Assembly (NCBI GenBank): GCA_903822495.1
Contig: CAIJPD010000034.1
Coordinates: 1-47,774, forward strand
DNA: 47,774 nt
Source of the DNA: an uncultured Chloroflexota bacterium
GTDB taxonomy: Bacteria; Chloroflexota; Limnocylindria; Limnocylindrales; CSP1-4
Reading direction: 5' to 3'
The notes beneath the pieces are model-generated. The model saw nothing but the letters and a program-made list of their open reading frames with translations, had not been told where the DNA came from and ran no database searches. Shown piece after piece: positions 9,932-18,121 of the stretch; within the stretch, counting starts at the first letter, position 1; each line of letters starts with the position of its first letter. A program made the translations under genes and the position numbers.

Positions 9932-10028
9932 CGGCACCCGTGACGACGCCCGTGACGACGCCCATCTCGGGCCCCGTGACACCTGCATCGCGACCACGCC
10001 CCACCACCATCACGCCCCGGAGGTCCAC

Positions 10029-10370
10029 GTGCTCTCATTCCTGAAGAACCTCGGCGCCGGCACGCCATCCATCGACGTCGAGGAGCTCGACACGCTCATG
10101 GGCAGCGGGGCCGTCCGCGTGCTCGACGTCCGCGAGGACCACGAGTTCGCCTCCGGCCACGTGCCCGGCGCGATCCACGTCCCGGTCAATCGCCTGGCCG
10201 GTCGCGTCGCCACGCTGAAGAAGGACAAGCCGTACGCGGTGATCTGCGCCGGCGGCGGCCGAAGCCAGGGCGCAACCGACTTCCTGCTCCAGAGCGGGTT
10301 TGCTGGCGCGGTCAGCGTGCGCGGCGGGACCAGCGCCTGGGCGCGCAGCGGCCGGAGGATCGTCCGCTAG
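10029..10370 (+). CDS. Single-domain rhodanese (sulfurtransferase)
   Basis: This 113-aa protein has the rhodanese fold signature: VLDVREDHEFASGHVPGAIHVP (residues 31-52) and the active-site Cys C73 in ICAGGGRSQGA. Rhodaneses carry sulfane sulfur as a Cys persulfide. The GTG start at 10029 is decided by GGAGG (10019-10023), five bases upstream. It lies 97 bases after the CoADR-rhodanese fusion on the same strand, so the two may act in one sulfur relay. Confidence 0.9.
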   Translation: MLSFLKNLGAGTPSIDVEELDTLMGSGAVRVLDVREDHEFASGHVPGAIHVPVNRLAGRVATLKKDKPYAVICAGGGRSQGATDFLLQSGFAGAVSVRGGTSAWARSGRRIVR

Positions 10371-10386
10371 GTTCGAAAGGGCGACG

Positions 10387-10442
10387 CCGGGCACCGGGCA
10401 CCGGGCACCGGGCGCCGGGCACCGGGCGCCGGGCGCCGGGGG
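10387..10442. repeat. Tandem 7-bp repeat (CCGGGCR), eight units
   Basis: Eight head-to-tail heptamers lie between the convergent rhodanese and sigma-factor genes: CCGGGCA three times, CCGGGCG, CCGGGCA, CCGGGCG twice, then a degenerate CCGGGGG. A short intergenic minisatellite; no coding role seen. Confidence 0.8.
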
Positions 10443-10466
10443 GGATGGTCGCGGACCCGCCCGGCC

Positions 10467-11288
10467 TCACGCCCCGGGTCGGCGGCCTGGCTCGTCGTCG
10501 AGTCGCGCGCGGATCCGATCCGCCATGGCGGCCTCGACGACCGTGTCCGGGTCGCGCAGTCCGCCGAGCGACGCCTGCACCCCAACCAGGCTGGCATACA
10601 GCGGCGGGCAGGTAGGGCAGTCGTGGAGGTGGGTCTCCACGGCGTGGTTGGTGGCGGCATCCAGCTCGCCGTCCAGGTAGGCCGAGACGTGCCGGCGCGC
10701 CGTCCAGCACCGGATGGGCTGGGCCAGGCTGGCCCGCCGCCGCGCGTCACCCTCGCTGAGCGCGCTGACCAGCATCATCCGGCCGCGGCGGAGGCGCTGC
10801 TTGGTCGCCGGCAGCCCGGCGGCCATGGCCGCCGCGATCTCCGCCGCGGTCCAGCCCAGCGCGTCGTGGAGGACGACGGGGACGCGGTAGATGACCGGCA
10901 GGCGGGCCAGGCCATCCTCCAGCTCGTCGCGCAGCTCGGCCCGCTCCAGGACGCGCTCCGGGACGATCGAGCAGTGGTCGTCCTGCCACTCGGCCTCGAC
11001 GGCGTCGATGTCGAGCTCCTGGCGGTGGGCCCTTGCCCGGTCGATGATCCGGTTGACCAGGCTGCGCCGGAGCCACGCGCCAAGCGCCTGCGGGTCGCGG
11101 AGCTGGTCGCGCCGCCGCCACGCGCCGATGATCGTCTCCTGGGCGCAGTCCTCGGCCTGGTCCGAGTCACGAACCAGGCGGCTGGCCAGGCCGACCAGCC
11201 GCGGCAGCTGTGCGGCCAGCTCCCGGGCAAAGGCGTCGCCGTCCGACGACGCGGCGGGCTGTTCCGGTGCGGGCGGCAGGTCGATCAC
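10467..11288 (-). CDS. ECF-type RNA polymerase sigma factor with C-terminal zinc-finger (anti-sigma-like) domain
   Basis: A 273-aa protein from GTG 11288. Region sigma-2 covers about residues 25-90 (LVRDSDQAEDCAQETIIGAWRR is the core-binding and -10 region). Sigma-4 covers about 122-176 (LPVIYRVPVVL, then helix-turn-helix GWTAAEIAAAM..LPATKQRLRRGR). The remaining 95 residues contain a zf-HC2/ZAS-like finger: C194, HVSAYLDGELD, then H220-x3-C224-x2-C227. ZAS fingers normally sit in separate anti-sigma factors, so this polypeptide may regulate itself through zinc or thiol state (inference). It follows the histidine kinase by 49 bases and is probably in its operon. The sequence upstream of 11288 in the same frame looks non-coding. 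Confidence 0.85.
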   Translation of the reverse strand: MIDLPPAPEQPAASSDGDAFARELAAQLPRLVGLASRLVRDSDQAEDCAQETIIGAWRRRDQLRDPQALGAWLRRSLVNRIIDRARAHRQELDIDAVEAEWQDDHCSIVPERVLERAELRDELEDGLARLPVIYRVPVVLHDALGWTAAEIAAAMAAGLPATKQRLRRGRMMLVSALSEGDARRRASLAQPIRCWTARRHVSAYLDGELDAATNHAVETHLHDCPTCPPLYASLVGVQASLGGLRDPDTVVEAAMADRIRARLDDEPGRRPGA

Positions 11289-11337
11289 GCCGCCAAGTGT
11301 GCGCCGATCCTGTCTCCGGCCGCGGTCGCGGTGCGGC

Positions 11338-12477
11338 TCAGGCGCGCGGCAGCTCCAGCCAGAACGCGGCGCCCCCGCCGGGGCCGCTCTCCGCGCCAAC
11401 GGTGCCGCCGTGGGCCTCCACCAGGGCCCGGACAATGGCCAGCCCAAGCCCGGACGTGCCCGATGCCCGGTCGCGCGCCGGATCGGCCTGGTAGAAGCGC
11501 TCGAAGAGGTGCGGGAGGTGCTCCCCCGGAACCCCCGGGCCCGAATCCCGCACGGCGATGCGAACCCGGCCGCCGCCCACCGAGTCGCGCGAGCCGGCCG
11601 CTGCGCTGGAGCCCACGACCCCGGCCTCCAGCTCGATCAGCCCACCCGAGGGCGTGACGCGTACGGCGTTGTCGAGCAGCGCGGCCAGCACCTGGCGAAG
11701 CCGGTCGGGATCGCCCCGAACGGCCAGCGGGCCGGCGGTGGACGTCGTGATGCGCAGGCCGGCCTGCGCCGCACGCCCGGCGAAGGAGCCGGCGGCCTGA
11801 TCGAGCAGCTGTGCCACGTCCAGCACCTCGGTGGCCAGCGGCAGTCCGCCCTCCTCCGCCTGGCTGATGGTGCGAAGGTCGTCGACGAGGCGCGCCAGGA
11901 GGCGCGACTGATCGCGGATGGTCTCCAGGTGGCGGTCGTCGTGCTGGTAGACGCCGTCCAGGACCGCGTTGGTGGTCGCGGTGATGACCGCGAGGGGCGT
12001 CTTCAACTCGTGGGCGGCATCCTGGAAGAAGCGGCGCCGGGCGGCCTCGGCCTGCTCCAGCGACGCCGCCATGGTGTCGAACGACCGTCCCAGGGAGCCG
12101 ATCTCGTCGCCCCGGTCGCCCAGCCCCGAGCGCCGGGCCAGGTCGCCGCGGGCCACGGCCGATGCCGCGTCTCCCAGCCGGTCCAGCGGGCGCGTGATGC
12201 GGCGCGCCAGGAGGAACCCCAGCAGCGACGCGACCGCCGCACCACCCAAGGCGATCAGGACGATGGTGAGGATGGCGTCCTGCTGCACCTGGAGGGTGTG
12301 CTGCCCCATGAGCCCGCCTGGGCCGCGACCCGCACCCGGGCCGGGAGTGGCGCCGGCGTCGGCCGTGATCTGGGCGAAGGCGCGGCTCACGATGACGGGC
12401 GCCGAGGCAACCACCGCCGCGGCCGAGACCAGCGCGACCAGCGCGAAGAGGATGGCGAGGCGGACGCGCAGGCTCAT
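11338..12477 (-). CDS. Sensor histidine kinase (BaeS-like)
   Basis: A 379-aa membrane kinase. TM1 is at about residues 7-32, followed by a short periplasmic loop rich in Gly/Pro, then TM2 at about 66-92, HAMP (92-145, RRITRPLDRLGDAASAVARGDL), HisKA with the phospho-acceptor H156 in AHELKTPL, and HATPase with N-box LLDNAVRVTP, G1 RDSGPGV and G2 SGLGLAIVRAL. The sensing loop is only about 33 residues, which suggests sensing of envelope or membrane state or of a partner protein. The start overlaps the stop of the response regulator by four bases. Confidence 0.93.
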   Translation of the reverse strand: MSLRVRLAILFALVALVSAAAVVASAPVIVSRAFAQITADAGATPGPGAGRGPGGLMGQHTLQVQQDAILTIVLIALGGAAVASLLGFLLARRITRPLDRLGDAASAVARGDLARRSGLGDRGDEIGSLGRSFDTMAASLEQAEAARRRFFQDAAHELKTPLAVITATTNAVLDGVYQHDDRHLETIRDQSRLLARLVDDLRTISQAEEGGLPLATEVLDVAQLLDQAAGSFAGRAAQAGLRITTSTAGPLAVRGDPDRLRQVLAALLDNAVRVTPSGGLIELEAGVVGSSAAAGSRDSVGGGRVRIAVRDSGPGVPGEHLPHLFERFYQADPARDRASGTSGLGLAIVRALVEAHGGTVGAESGPGGGAAFWLELPRA

Positions 12478-13214
12478 GGTCTGGCCCCGCGGTACCCGAC
12501 GCCGCGAACCGTCTCCACGTATTGGCCGCCGTCGGGTCGTTCGCCCAGCTTGCGGCGAAGGTTCTTGACGTGGCTGTCGATGGTCCGGTCGAAGGAATCA
12601 AAGCTCTCGCCGAAGACCTGCTCGCCCAGCTGCTCCCGGCTGAGCACCAGCCCGGGGCGTGCGGCGAGCGTCGCCAGGAGGTCGAACTCCACCCGGGTGA
12701 GCTCGACCCGCGCGCCGCCGCGCCGGACCTCTCGTGCGTCGGGGTCGATGGCCAGGTCAAAGGACGCGAGGCCGGCATCGACTCCCGGATCCCTGGGTTG
12801 GCCGGCAATCTCCGGCAAGGCGGGGCCCGCCCCGGCGGCGTCGCGCTGGATGGCCGTTCGGCGGAGGACCGCCCCGACCCGGGCGACCAGCTCCCGCGGC
12901 TCCATGGGCTTCGTGACGTAGTCGTCGGCGCCCAGCTCCAGCCCGGCCACCCGATCGATCACGTCGTCGCGGGCCGTCAGCATGATGACCGCGCCGCTCC
13001 ATGCCCCCGTCCGCAGCGCCCGGAGGACATCGAAGCCCGAGCGCCGGGGGAGCATGACGTCCAGCACGATGAGGTCCGGCGACTGCGTGCGGGCCAGCTC
13101 CAGCGCCGTCTCGCCGTCACCGGCGGTCAGCACCTCGTGGCCCTCGCGCGCGAGATAGGCGCGGACCACATCCACGATGTGGGCCTCGTCGTCGACGACC
13201 AGGATGCGGGCCAT
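12474..13214 (-). CDS. OmpR/PhoB-family response regulator
   Basis: A 246-aa regulator. The receiver domain has acidic pocket D8/D9, phospho-acceptor D52 (LIVLDVMLP), T80 and K102 (DDYVTKPMEP). After a linker of about 40 residues comes a winged-helix DNA-binding domain ending FDRTIDSHVKNLRRKLGE and VETVRGVGYRG. ATG 13214 (MARILVVDDE) is preferred over ATG 13226 by family alignment; neither has a clear ribosome site. It is first in the operon response regulator, kinase, sigma factor. Confidence 0.93.
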   Translation of the reverse strand: MARILVVDDEAHIVDVVRAYLAREGHEVLTAGDGETALELARTQSPDLIVLDVMLPRRSGFDVLRALRTGAWSGAVIMLTARDDVIDRVAGLELGADDYVTKPMEPRELVARVGAVLRRTAIQRDAAGAGPALPEIAGQPRDPGVDAGLASFDLAIDPDAREVRRGGARVELTRVEFDLLATLAARPGLVLSREQLGEQVFGESFDSFDRTIDSHVKNLRRKLGERPDGGQYVETVRGVGYRGARP

Positions 13215-13279
13215 GCCGGGCAGCATAGGGGGACGGCCGGGCCTGCGAACAGGTCCGACCGTCCCGGTCCGATTGGTGG

Positions 13280-13795
13280 TTACTGCTGAGCCGCGGGGCA
13301 ATCGCCGTGCTGGCCCATGGCCTGGCCCCGGGGACCGATGCCCAGCGCGCCCATGCCCTGGGCGACCTTGCCCATCAGTGCCTTGCCGGCGCCAACCGCC
13401 GCGCCCTGCATGCCGCCGGGCTCGGTCTGGTTGACCATGGCCTCGGCGCGGGCCTCGACCTGCGCCTTGAGGGCGTCGGCCTGCTCGGCCGTCAGGGCGC
13501 CGTTGGTCACGCGGACGTCGATCTGGCTCGTCCACTGCGCCGTGAGCGCGTCGACCACGACGGCCGGATCCACGCCCTGCTGCTCAGCGATCTGGGCGAG
13601 GGACAGGCCGTCCTGGCGAAGCTCCCGGACCTGGGCCTGGTCCAGGTTGAGGATGGTGCCCAGGGTGCCGCCCATCGCAGCGCCCGCGGCCGGACCATTA
13701 CCACCGCCCTGCGGACCGGCGGCCGAGACGCCGGCGACGGCGGCCAGGGCCAGCAGGCCAGCGCCCCCGAAGGAGACGATCAGCTTCTTGTTCAT
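13280..13795 (-). CDS. Secreted DUF2680/YckD-like protein
   Basis: A 171-aa protein with a signal peptide (MNKKLIVSFGGAGLLALAAVAGVSAAG). Its central part resembles the YckD/DUF2680 pattern: LNLDQAQVRELRQDGLSLAQIAEQQGV, then a stretch ending DVRVTNGALTAEQADALKA. A Gly/Met-rich tail follows, ending HGDCPAAQQ. GAGG lies eight bases before ATG 13795. It sits 65 bases upstream of the response regulator on the same strand. Such proteins often neighbour two-component systems in Gram-positive-type genomes, so it may be a regulated target or an input (inference). Biochemical role unknown. Confidence 0.75.
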   Translation of the reverse strand: MNKKLIVSFGGAGLLALAAVAGVSAAGPQGGGNGPAAGAAMGGTLGTILNLDQAQVRELRQDGLSLAQIAEQQGVDPAVVVDALTAQWTSQIDVRVTNGALTAEQADALKAQVEARAEAMVNQTEPGGMQGAAVGAGKALMGKVAQGMGALGIGPRGQAMGQHGDCPAAQQ

Positions 13796-13922
13796 CGAAG
13801 GTGCCTCATGTGTGCCCGATCCGTCCCCGGCCTGCCCGGGTTGTCTGTCCGGATTGGTGCAAGGGCAATGTGGGCTCCGGGCGTGGAGCCAGGATGGAGG
13901 CCCGATGGAGCCGCCGTGGAGG

Positions 13923-14556
13923 CTAGCGGAGCGCCCGGGCGACGGCGTCCACGATCGACTCGATCGCCTGCGCCTCGTCCACGGGGTGCGGCTGGATCTG
14001 CCGGACCAGGATCGTCGACAGCCCGTGGACCGCGGACCAGGCGATGAGGGGCCCCTCGGCATGCCGGCGATCGTCGATCGCGCCCGCGGCGTGGAGGTCG
14101 TCGAACACGCCCCGCAGGATGGACCAGGCCGATGGGTTGTCGGGGTGGTCCGGCCCCACGCACGGGGTGAAGGCGATCTCGAACAGGCCGGGCTCCCGGA
14201 GGGCGAACGCGACGTAGGCGCGGCCCACGGCCCGAAGGCGGAGCCAGGCCGCGCTGGCCGCGCTGGCCGCGTCCGGCGCGACGGGGCCTGCAACGGCCTC
14301 GGCGTCGCCAACGACGCCGGCGTCGGCCAGCGCCGCGAGCATCTCGCCACCCAGTTGCTCGCGCGCCCGTTGCGACACCGCGGCGACCAGGTGGTCCAGG
14401 CTGGGGAAATGGCGATACGCCGCCGTCGGCGAGACCCCGAGCGACTTGGCCAGCTCGCGGAGGCCAAGCACGCCGGGCCCGCCCGCGCGCGGCCGCCAGG
14501 CCGGCGTCCAGGAGGGCCTCGCGCAGGGCGCCATGGTGGTACGGGCGGGGATCCAT
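13923..14556 (-). pseudogene. TetR/AcrR-family regulator with N-terminal frameshift
   Basis: The natural start is ATG 14556 (MDPRPYHHGALREALLDAG, a typical TetR helix 1). The helix-turn-helix (LRELAKSLGVSPTAAYRHFPSLDHLVAAV) and the ligand domain to 13923 are in another frame. The switch falls in a 27-base pure G/C tract (14471-14497); one extra base or two missing bases there explain it. An ATG at 14534 in the second frame gives an open frame, but with a non-TetR N terminus. The C-terminal domain resembles TetR_C (WSAVHGLSTILV). Either the gene is recently broken or the tract is misread. Its binding sites upstream look intact. Confidence 0.8.
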
Positions 14557-14574
14557 CAGCGGAGCATAGCAGAG

Positions 14575-14619
14575 TGTTGACACCGTTTACATCATGCCCT
14601 AATGTCAACACCGTCAACA
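14575..14619. promoter_or_regulatory. Divergent promoters with two copies of a 17-bp TetR-type operator
   Basis: Site 1 (14575-14591) is TGTTGACACCGTTTACA and site 2 (14603-14619) is TGTCAACACCGTCAACA. Both fit TGTnnACACCGTnnACA, an imperfect palindrome, with centres 28 bases apart. They overlap a strong plus-strand promoter, TTGACA (14577-14582), 17 bases, TAATGT (14600-14605). They also overlap a possible minus-strand promoter, TTGACG (14617-14612), 17 bases, TGATGT (14594-14589), toward the TetR gene. The layout implies repression of both directions. Confidence 0.7.
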
Positions 14620-14673
14620 CCACGGCGGACCCCCCCGTCCCCGGCCAGCCCCACGCCAGTCAGGAGACCCAAC

Positions 14674-14961
14674 GTGCACGGCACCAACGACGAGACCACC
14701 ATCCGCGACCTGGCGCGCCGGCGCCTGGCCGATCGGCGGGCGTTCGGCGCCGCCCTTGGTAGCTGGGTCGCCGTCTCGGCGCTGCTCCTCGCCATCTGGT
14801 TCACCACCACGGGCCTGAGCAGCTACTTCTGGCCGATCTGGCCCATTCTCGGCATCGGCGCCGGCGTCGCGGGCACGTGGTGGCGCGCCTATGGGCCAAT
14901 CCGCCGACCCATCTCGGACGCGGACGTGGATGCGGAGGTCAACCGGATCGCCGGCCGCTGA
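14674..14961 (+). CDS. 2TM-domain small membrane protein
   Basis: A 95-aa protein from GTG 14674, with AGGAG (14662-14666) seven bases upstream; an earlier in-frame ATG at 14602 lies inside the -10 box and is rejected. The layout is a charged N terminus (DETTIRDLARRRLADRRAF), two hydrophobic spans (WVAVSALLLAIWF and YFWPIWPILGIGAGVAGTWW), then a polar tail. This matches the 2TM domain often found in bacterial membrane proteins and at histidine-kinase N termini. It is probably the first target of the adjacent TetR promoter, co-transcribed with the epimerase gene 52 bases downstream. Confidence 0.8.
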   Translation: MHGTNDETTIRDLARRRLADRRAFGAALGSWVAVSALLLAIWFTTTGLSSYFWPIWPILGIGAGVAGTWWRAYGPIRRPISDADVDAEVNRIAGR

Positions 14962-15013
14962 CGCCTTCCACCTCGACACTCGTCGCCTCCCAGCCCAGCC
15001 AGGAGTTCCCCGC

Positions 15014-15961
15014 ATGACCGCTCCCACCCACGCCGTGCTGGGCACCGGCCCCATCGGCGCGGCCATCGCCGAGCAACTGGTCGCCGCCGGCGAGTCCGTC
15101 CGCCTCATCAGCCGGTCCGGCGGCGACGCCGGCGTGCGCGGCGTCCAGGCGGTGGCCGCCGACCTCACGGACGCGGCCGCCGTCCGCTCGGCCGCCGCCG
15201 GCGCGCGGGTGGCGTACTTCGCCTGCCAGCCCGCCTACACGGCCTGGACCGAGGGCTTCCCGCCGCTGGCCAATGGCGTGCTGCGAGGCCTGGCGGGCAC
15301 CGGCACCCGGCTGGCCGTGGTCGACAACCTGTACATGTACGGCCCCACCGACGGCCGCGCCCTGACGGAGGACCTCCCGTCCGTCGCCACCACCCGCAAG
15401 GGTCGTGCCCGGGCGCGCCTGGCTCAGCAGTTCCTGGCCGCCCACCAGGCCGGCGACGTCCCGGTGACCATCGCGCGCGGCTCCGACTACTTTGGCCCCC
15501 GCGCGGCGTCCTCGTCGGTCGGCGGCGACCGGCTCTTCCCGCCGCTCCTTGCCGGCAAGGCCGTCCAGGTCTTCGGCGACCCGGACGCGCCACACACGTA
15601 CACGTACGTCGCGGACTTCGCCCGCACGCTGATCGAGCTGGGGCGACGCGACGAGGCGCTGGGCCAGGCGTGGCACGTCCCCAACGCCCCCGCACTCTCT
15701 CAGCGCCAGTTCGCCACCCGCGCAGCCGCGGCCGCCGGCCTCCCCGCGCCCAGGCTCAGCCGAGTCTCCCGGCCCATGCTCCGGCTGGCCGGCCTCTTCA
15801 TCCCGCCGGCCCGCGAGGTCATCGAGATGCTGTACGAGTTCGAGGAGCCGTTCGTCGTGGACTCCTCGAAGGCGGAACAGGCGTTTGGGCTCCGTGCCAC
15901 ACCCCTGGACGAGGCGCTGCGGCCCACGCTGGCCTGGTGGCGGACGCGCCTGGTGGCGTGA
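15014..15961 (+). CDS. NAD(P)-dependent epimerase/dehydratase-like protein (atypical SDR)
   Basis: A 315-aa Rossmann protein. The N-terminal dinucleotide motif is GTGPIGAAIAEQL (GxGxxG), followed by a short-chain-dehydrogenase pattern with DNLYMYGPTDG in place of a strict YxxxK, and a downstream RGSDYFGPRA typical of extended/atypical SDRs. AGGAG lies eight bases before ATG 15014. Substrates of this group are varied (sugar nucleotides, aldehydes, flavonoid-like compounds) and cannot be told here. It is probably in the TetR-controlled unit with the 2TM protein. Confidence 0.85.
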   Translation: MTAPTHAVLGTGPIGAAIAEQLVAAGESVRLISRSGGDAGVRGVQAVAADLTDAAAVRSAAAGARVAYFACQPAYTAWTEGFPPLANGVLRGLAGTGTRLAVVDNLYMYGPTDGRALTEDLPSVATTRKGRARARLAQQFLAAHQAGDVPVTIARGSDYFGPRAASSSVGGDRLFPPLLAGKAVQVFGDPDAPHTYTYVADFARTLIELGRRDEALGQAWHVPNAPALSQRQFATRAAAAAGLPAPRLSRVSRPMLRLAGLFIPPAREVIEMLYEFEEPFVVDSSKAEQAFGLRATPLDEALRPTLAWWRTRLVA

Positions 15962-16027
15962 CGCCGTTCCCGGTGGCGTGACCGCGCGGCCCGTCTGCCT
16001 GTCGGCCGGGCCAACGCCGGGCGGAAC

Positions 16028-18079
16028 GTGGACAATCCGCCGATGAGCCCCATCGGTATCCTCCGCGACAACCGGACCCGCCTCGTCCTGACCAGCGGCT
16101 CGCTCCTCTTCGTGGAGCTGCTGCTCATCCGCTGGATCCCGGCCGAAGTCCGCTACATCGGGTTCTTCAGCAACTTCCTGCTCATGGCCAGCTTCCTGGG
16201 CATCGGGATCGGAATCCTGCTGGGGCGGCGACGCAGCCTCCAGTCGATCGCCATCTTCCCGGTCCTCCTGCTGGCCGTGGTCTGGCTGATCACCTCACTC
16301 CAGCTCAACGTCCAGGTCCGGTCGTCCAACGAGATCTTCTTCGGCCTCGCCGAGAGCAACGTGGCCGATGTCAACTTCCTGGCGCTGCCCATCGTGTTCG
16401 CCCTGGTCACGGCCACCATGGCCAGCCTCGCGCTGCCGCTGGGCCCCCTCCTGGGCTCCATGCCGCCCCTGCGCGCGTACGCGTTCGACATCCTGGGCTC
16501 CATGCTGGGGATCGCCGGGTTCGTGGCGCTATCCGCGGGCGGCACGCCGCCCCAGGCCTGGTTCGCGATCGTGGCGGTCCTGGTGGCGCTGCTGACGGCG
16601 GCGACCAGCATCACGATCCCCCGGCTCGCCTCGCTCCTGCTCTTTGCCGGGGTGATCGCCATGACCCAGGCCGCACCGGGGCAGATCTGGTCGCCCTATT
16701 ACCGGATCGACACGTACTACTACAGCGACGGCGAGATGGGGGTGAACGTCAACGGCATCCCCCACCAGATCCTGCACCCCGTGGACGCGCCGAAGGAGGG
16801 CTTCTACGACCAGGTCTACCGGTGGTGGCCGGGTCGGACCTACGCCAACGTGCTGGTCGTCGGGGCGGGCTCCGGCTCCGACACCGCCATCGCCCTGGCC
16901 AGGGGGGCCGGCCACGTGGACGCCGTGGAGATCGACCCGGCGATCGCGCAGATCGGCCGCGACTACCACCCGGACCGGCCCTACCAGGACCCTCGGGTCA
17001 GTGCCATCGAGAACGACGGCCGGGCCTTCCTGAGGACCACCGACCGGCAGTACGACCTGATCGTCTTCGCCCTGCCCGATTCGCTCACCCTGGTCAGCTC
17101 GACCGCGAACATCCGGCTGGAGTCATTCCTGTTCACCGAACAGGCCTTCGCGAGCATCCGCGACCACCTGGCACCGGGCGGCGTCTTCGCCATGTACAAC
17201 TACTACCGGGACCCGTGGCTGATCGCCAAGATCGGCGGGATGCTGGGCGACGCCTTTGGAACCGCGCCGATCCTGCGCCTGTACGGCGACAACCAGGCGA
17301 TCTTCGCCAACGGCCCCGCGGTGGCCTCGCTGGCCGGAGGGACGCCGCCCGGCGACGCGGTCGATGCCATCCCCGTGGTCGACGGTCCCGTCGCGACCCC
17401 CGCCACGGACGACTGGCCGTTCCTCTACCTGCGCACGCCGTTCGTGGCGCCGTACTACCTGCTGGCGCTGGCCATCGTCCTGGGGATCGCGCTGCTGGCG
17501 GTGGCGGGGGCGGCCCGAGTGGGCGACACCTCGCTCCGGCGATTCAGCCCGCACTTCTTCGTCCTGGGCATCGCGTTCATGCTCCTGGAGACGCGCAGCC
17601 TGGTGAGCTTCAGCCTGCTCTTTGGCTCCACCTGGCTGGTCAACGCGCTGGCGTTCTTCGGGATCCTGGGCTCGGTGCTCCTGGCGATCCTGGTGAACGC
17701 CCGGCTGCACATCCGGCGCGCGGGCCGGCTGTACGCGGTGCTGGTCGCCGCGCTGGCGATCGCGTTCGTGATCCCGCCCGAATCGCTCCTGCTGGATCCG
17801 GCCTGGCTGCGCTACGGACTGGCGGCGGTGCTGGCGTTCGCGCCGGTCTTCGTCGCGAACCTGGTCTTCACGCACTCGTTCCGCGACACGCGCACCGCGG
17901 ACATGGCCTTCGCCAGCAACCTGCTGGGCGCCATGGTGGGCGGGACGCTGGAATACCTGGCGCTCATCACCGGGTACGGGGCGCTGCTCGTGGTGGTGGT
18001 GGGCCTGTACGGGCTGGCCTGGCTGCTGGCCACCCGGGTTCGGCTCCTGGCCGACGTGGAGCTGCGCGCGGAGGGATAA
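16028..18079 (+). CDS. Membrane-embedded spermidine-synthase-like protein
   Basis: A 683-aa fusion. About seven hydrophobic segments (residues 20-225) precede a Rossmann methyltransferase-like domain (about 225-460), which is followed by about seven more membrane segments. The soluble domain has VLVVGAGSGSDTAIAL (nucleotide motif I), VDAVEIDPAIAQIGR and YDLIVFALPDSLT, matching the spermidine-synthase-like superfamily found in large bacterial membrane proteins. Aminopropyltransferase activity is not implied; the typical DDG/E catalytic loop is not obvious. GTG 16028 is used because GGGCGG precedes it; ATG 16043 is the alternative. Substrate unknown. Confidence 0.85.
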   Translation: MDNPPMSPIGILRDNRTRLVLTSGSLLFVELLLIRWIPAEVRYIGFFSNFLLMASFLGIGIGILLGRRRSLQSIAIFPVLLLAVVWLITSLQLNVQVRSSNEIFFGLAESNVADVNFLALPIVFALVTATMASLALPLGPLLGSMPPLRAYAFDILGSMLGIAGFVALSAGGTPPQAWFAIVAVLVALLTAATSITIPRLASLLLFAGVIAMTQAAPGQIWSPYYRIDTYYYSDGEMGVNVNGIPHQILHPVDAPKEGFYDQVYRWWPGRTYANVLVVGAGSGSDTAIALARGAGHVDAVEIDPAIAQIGRDYHPDRPYQDPRVSAIENDGRAFLRTTDRQYDLIVFALPDSLTLVSSTANIRLESFLFTEQAFASIRDHLAPGGVFAMYNYYRDPWLIAKIGGMLGDAFGTAPILRLYGDNQAIFANGPAVASLAGGTPPGDAVDAIPVVDGPVATPATDDWPFLYLRTPFVAPYYLLALAIVLGIALLAVAGAARVGDTSLRRFSPHFFVLGIAFMLLETRSLVSFSLLFGSTWLVNALAFFGILGSVLLAILVNARLHIRRAGRLYAVLVAALAIAFVIPPESLLLDPAWLRYGLAAVLAFAPVFVANLVFTHSFRDTRTADMAFASNLLGAMVGGTLEYLALITGYGALLVVVVGLYGLAWLLATRVRLLADVELRAEG

Positions 18080-18121
18080 CCGGGGGCGGGACGACGGGCG
18101 GCGTGGCGGCGCGCGGGGCGC

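Noticed and set aside
13923..14534. Intact TetR gene starting at ATG 14534
   Set aside because: That start gives a Pro/Trp/Arg-rich N terminus, while a canonical TetR helix 1 sits in the other frame from 14556.
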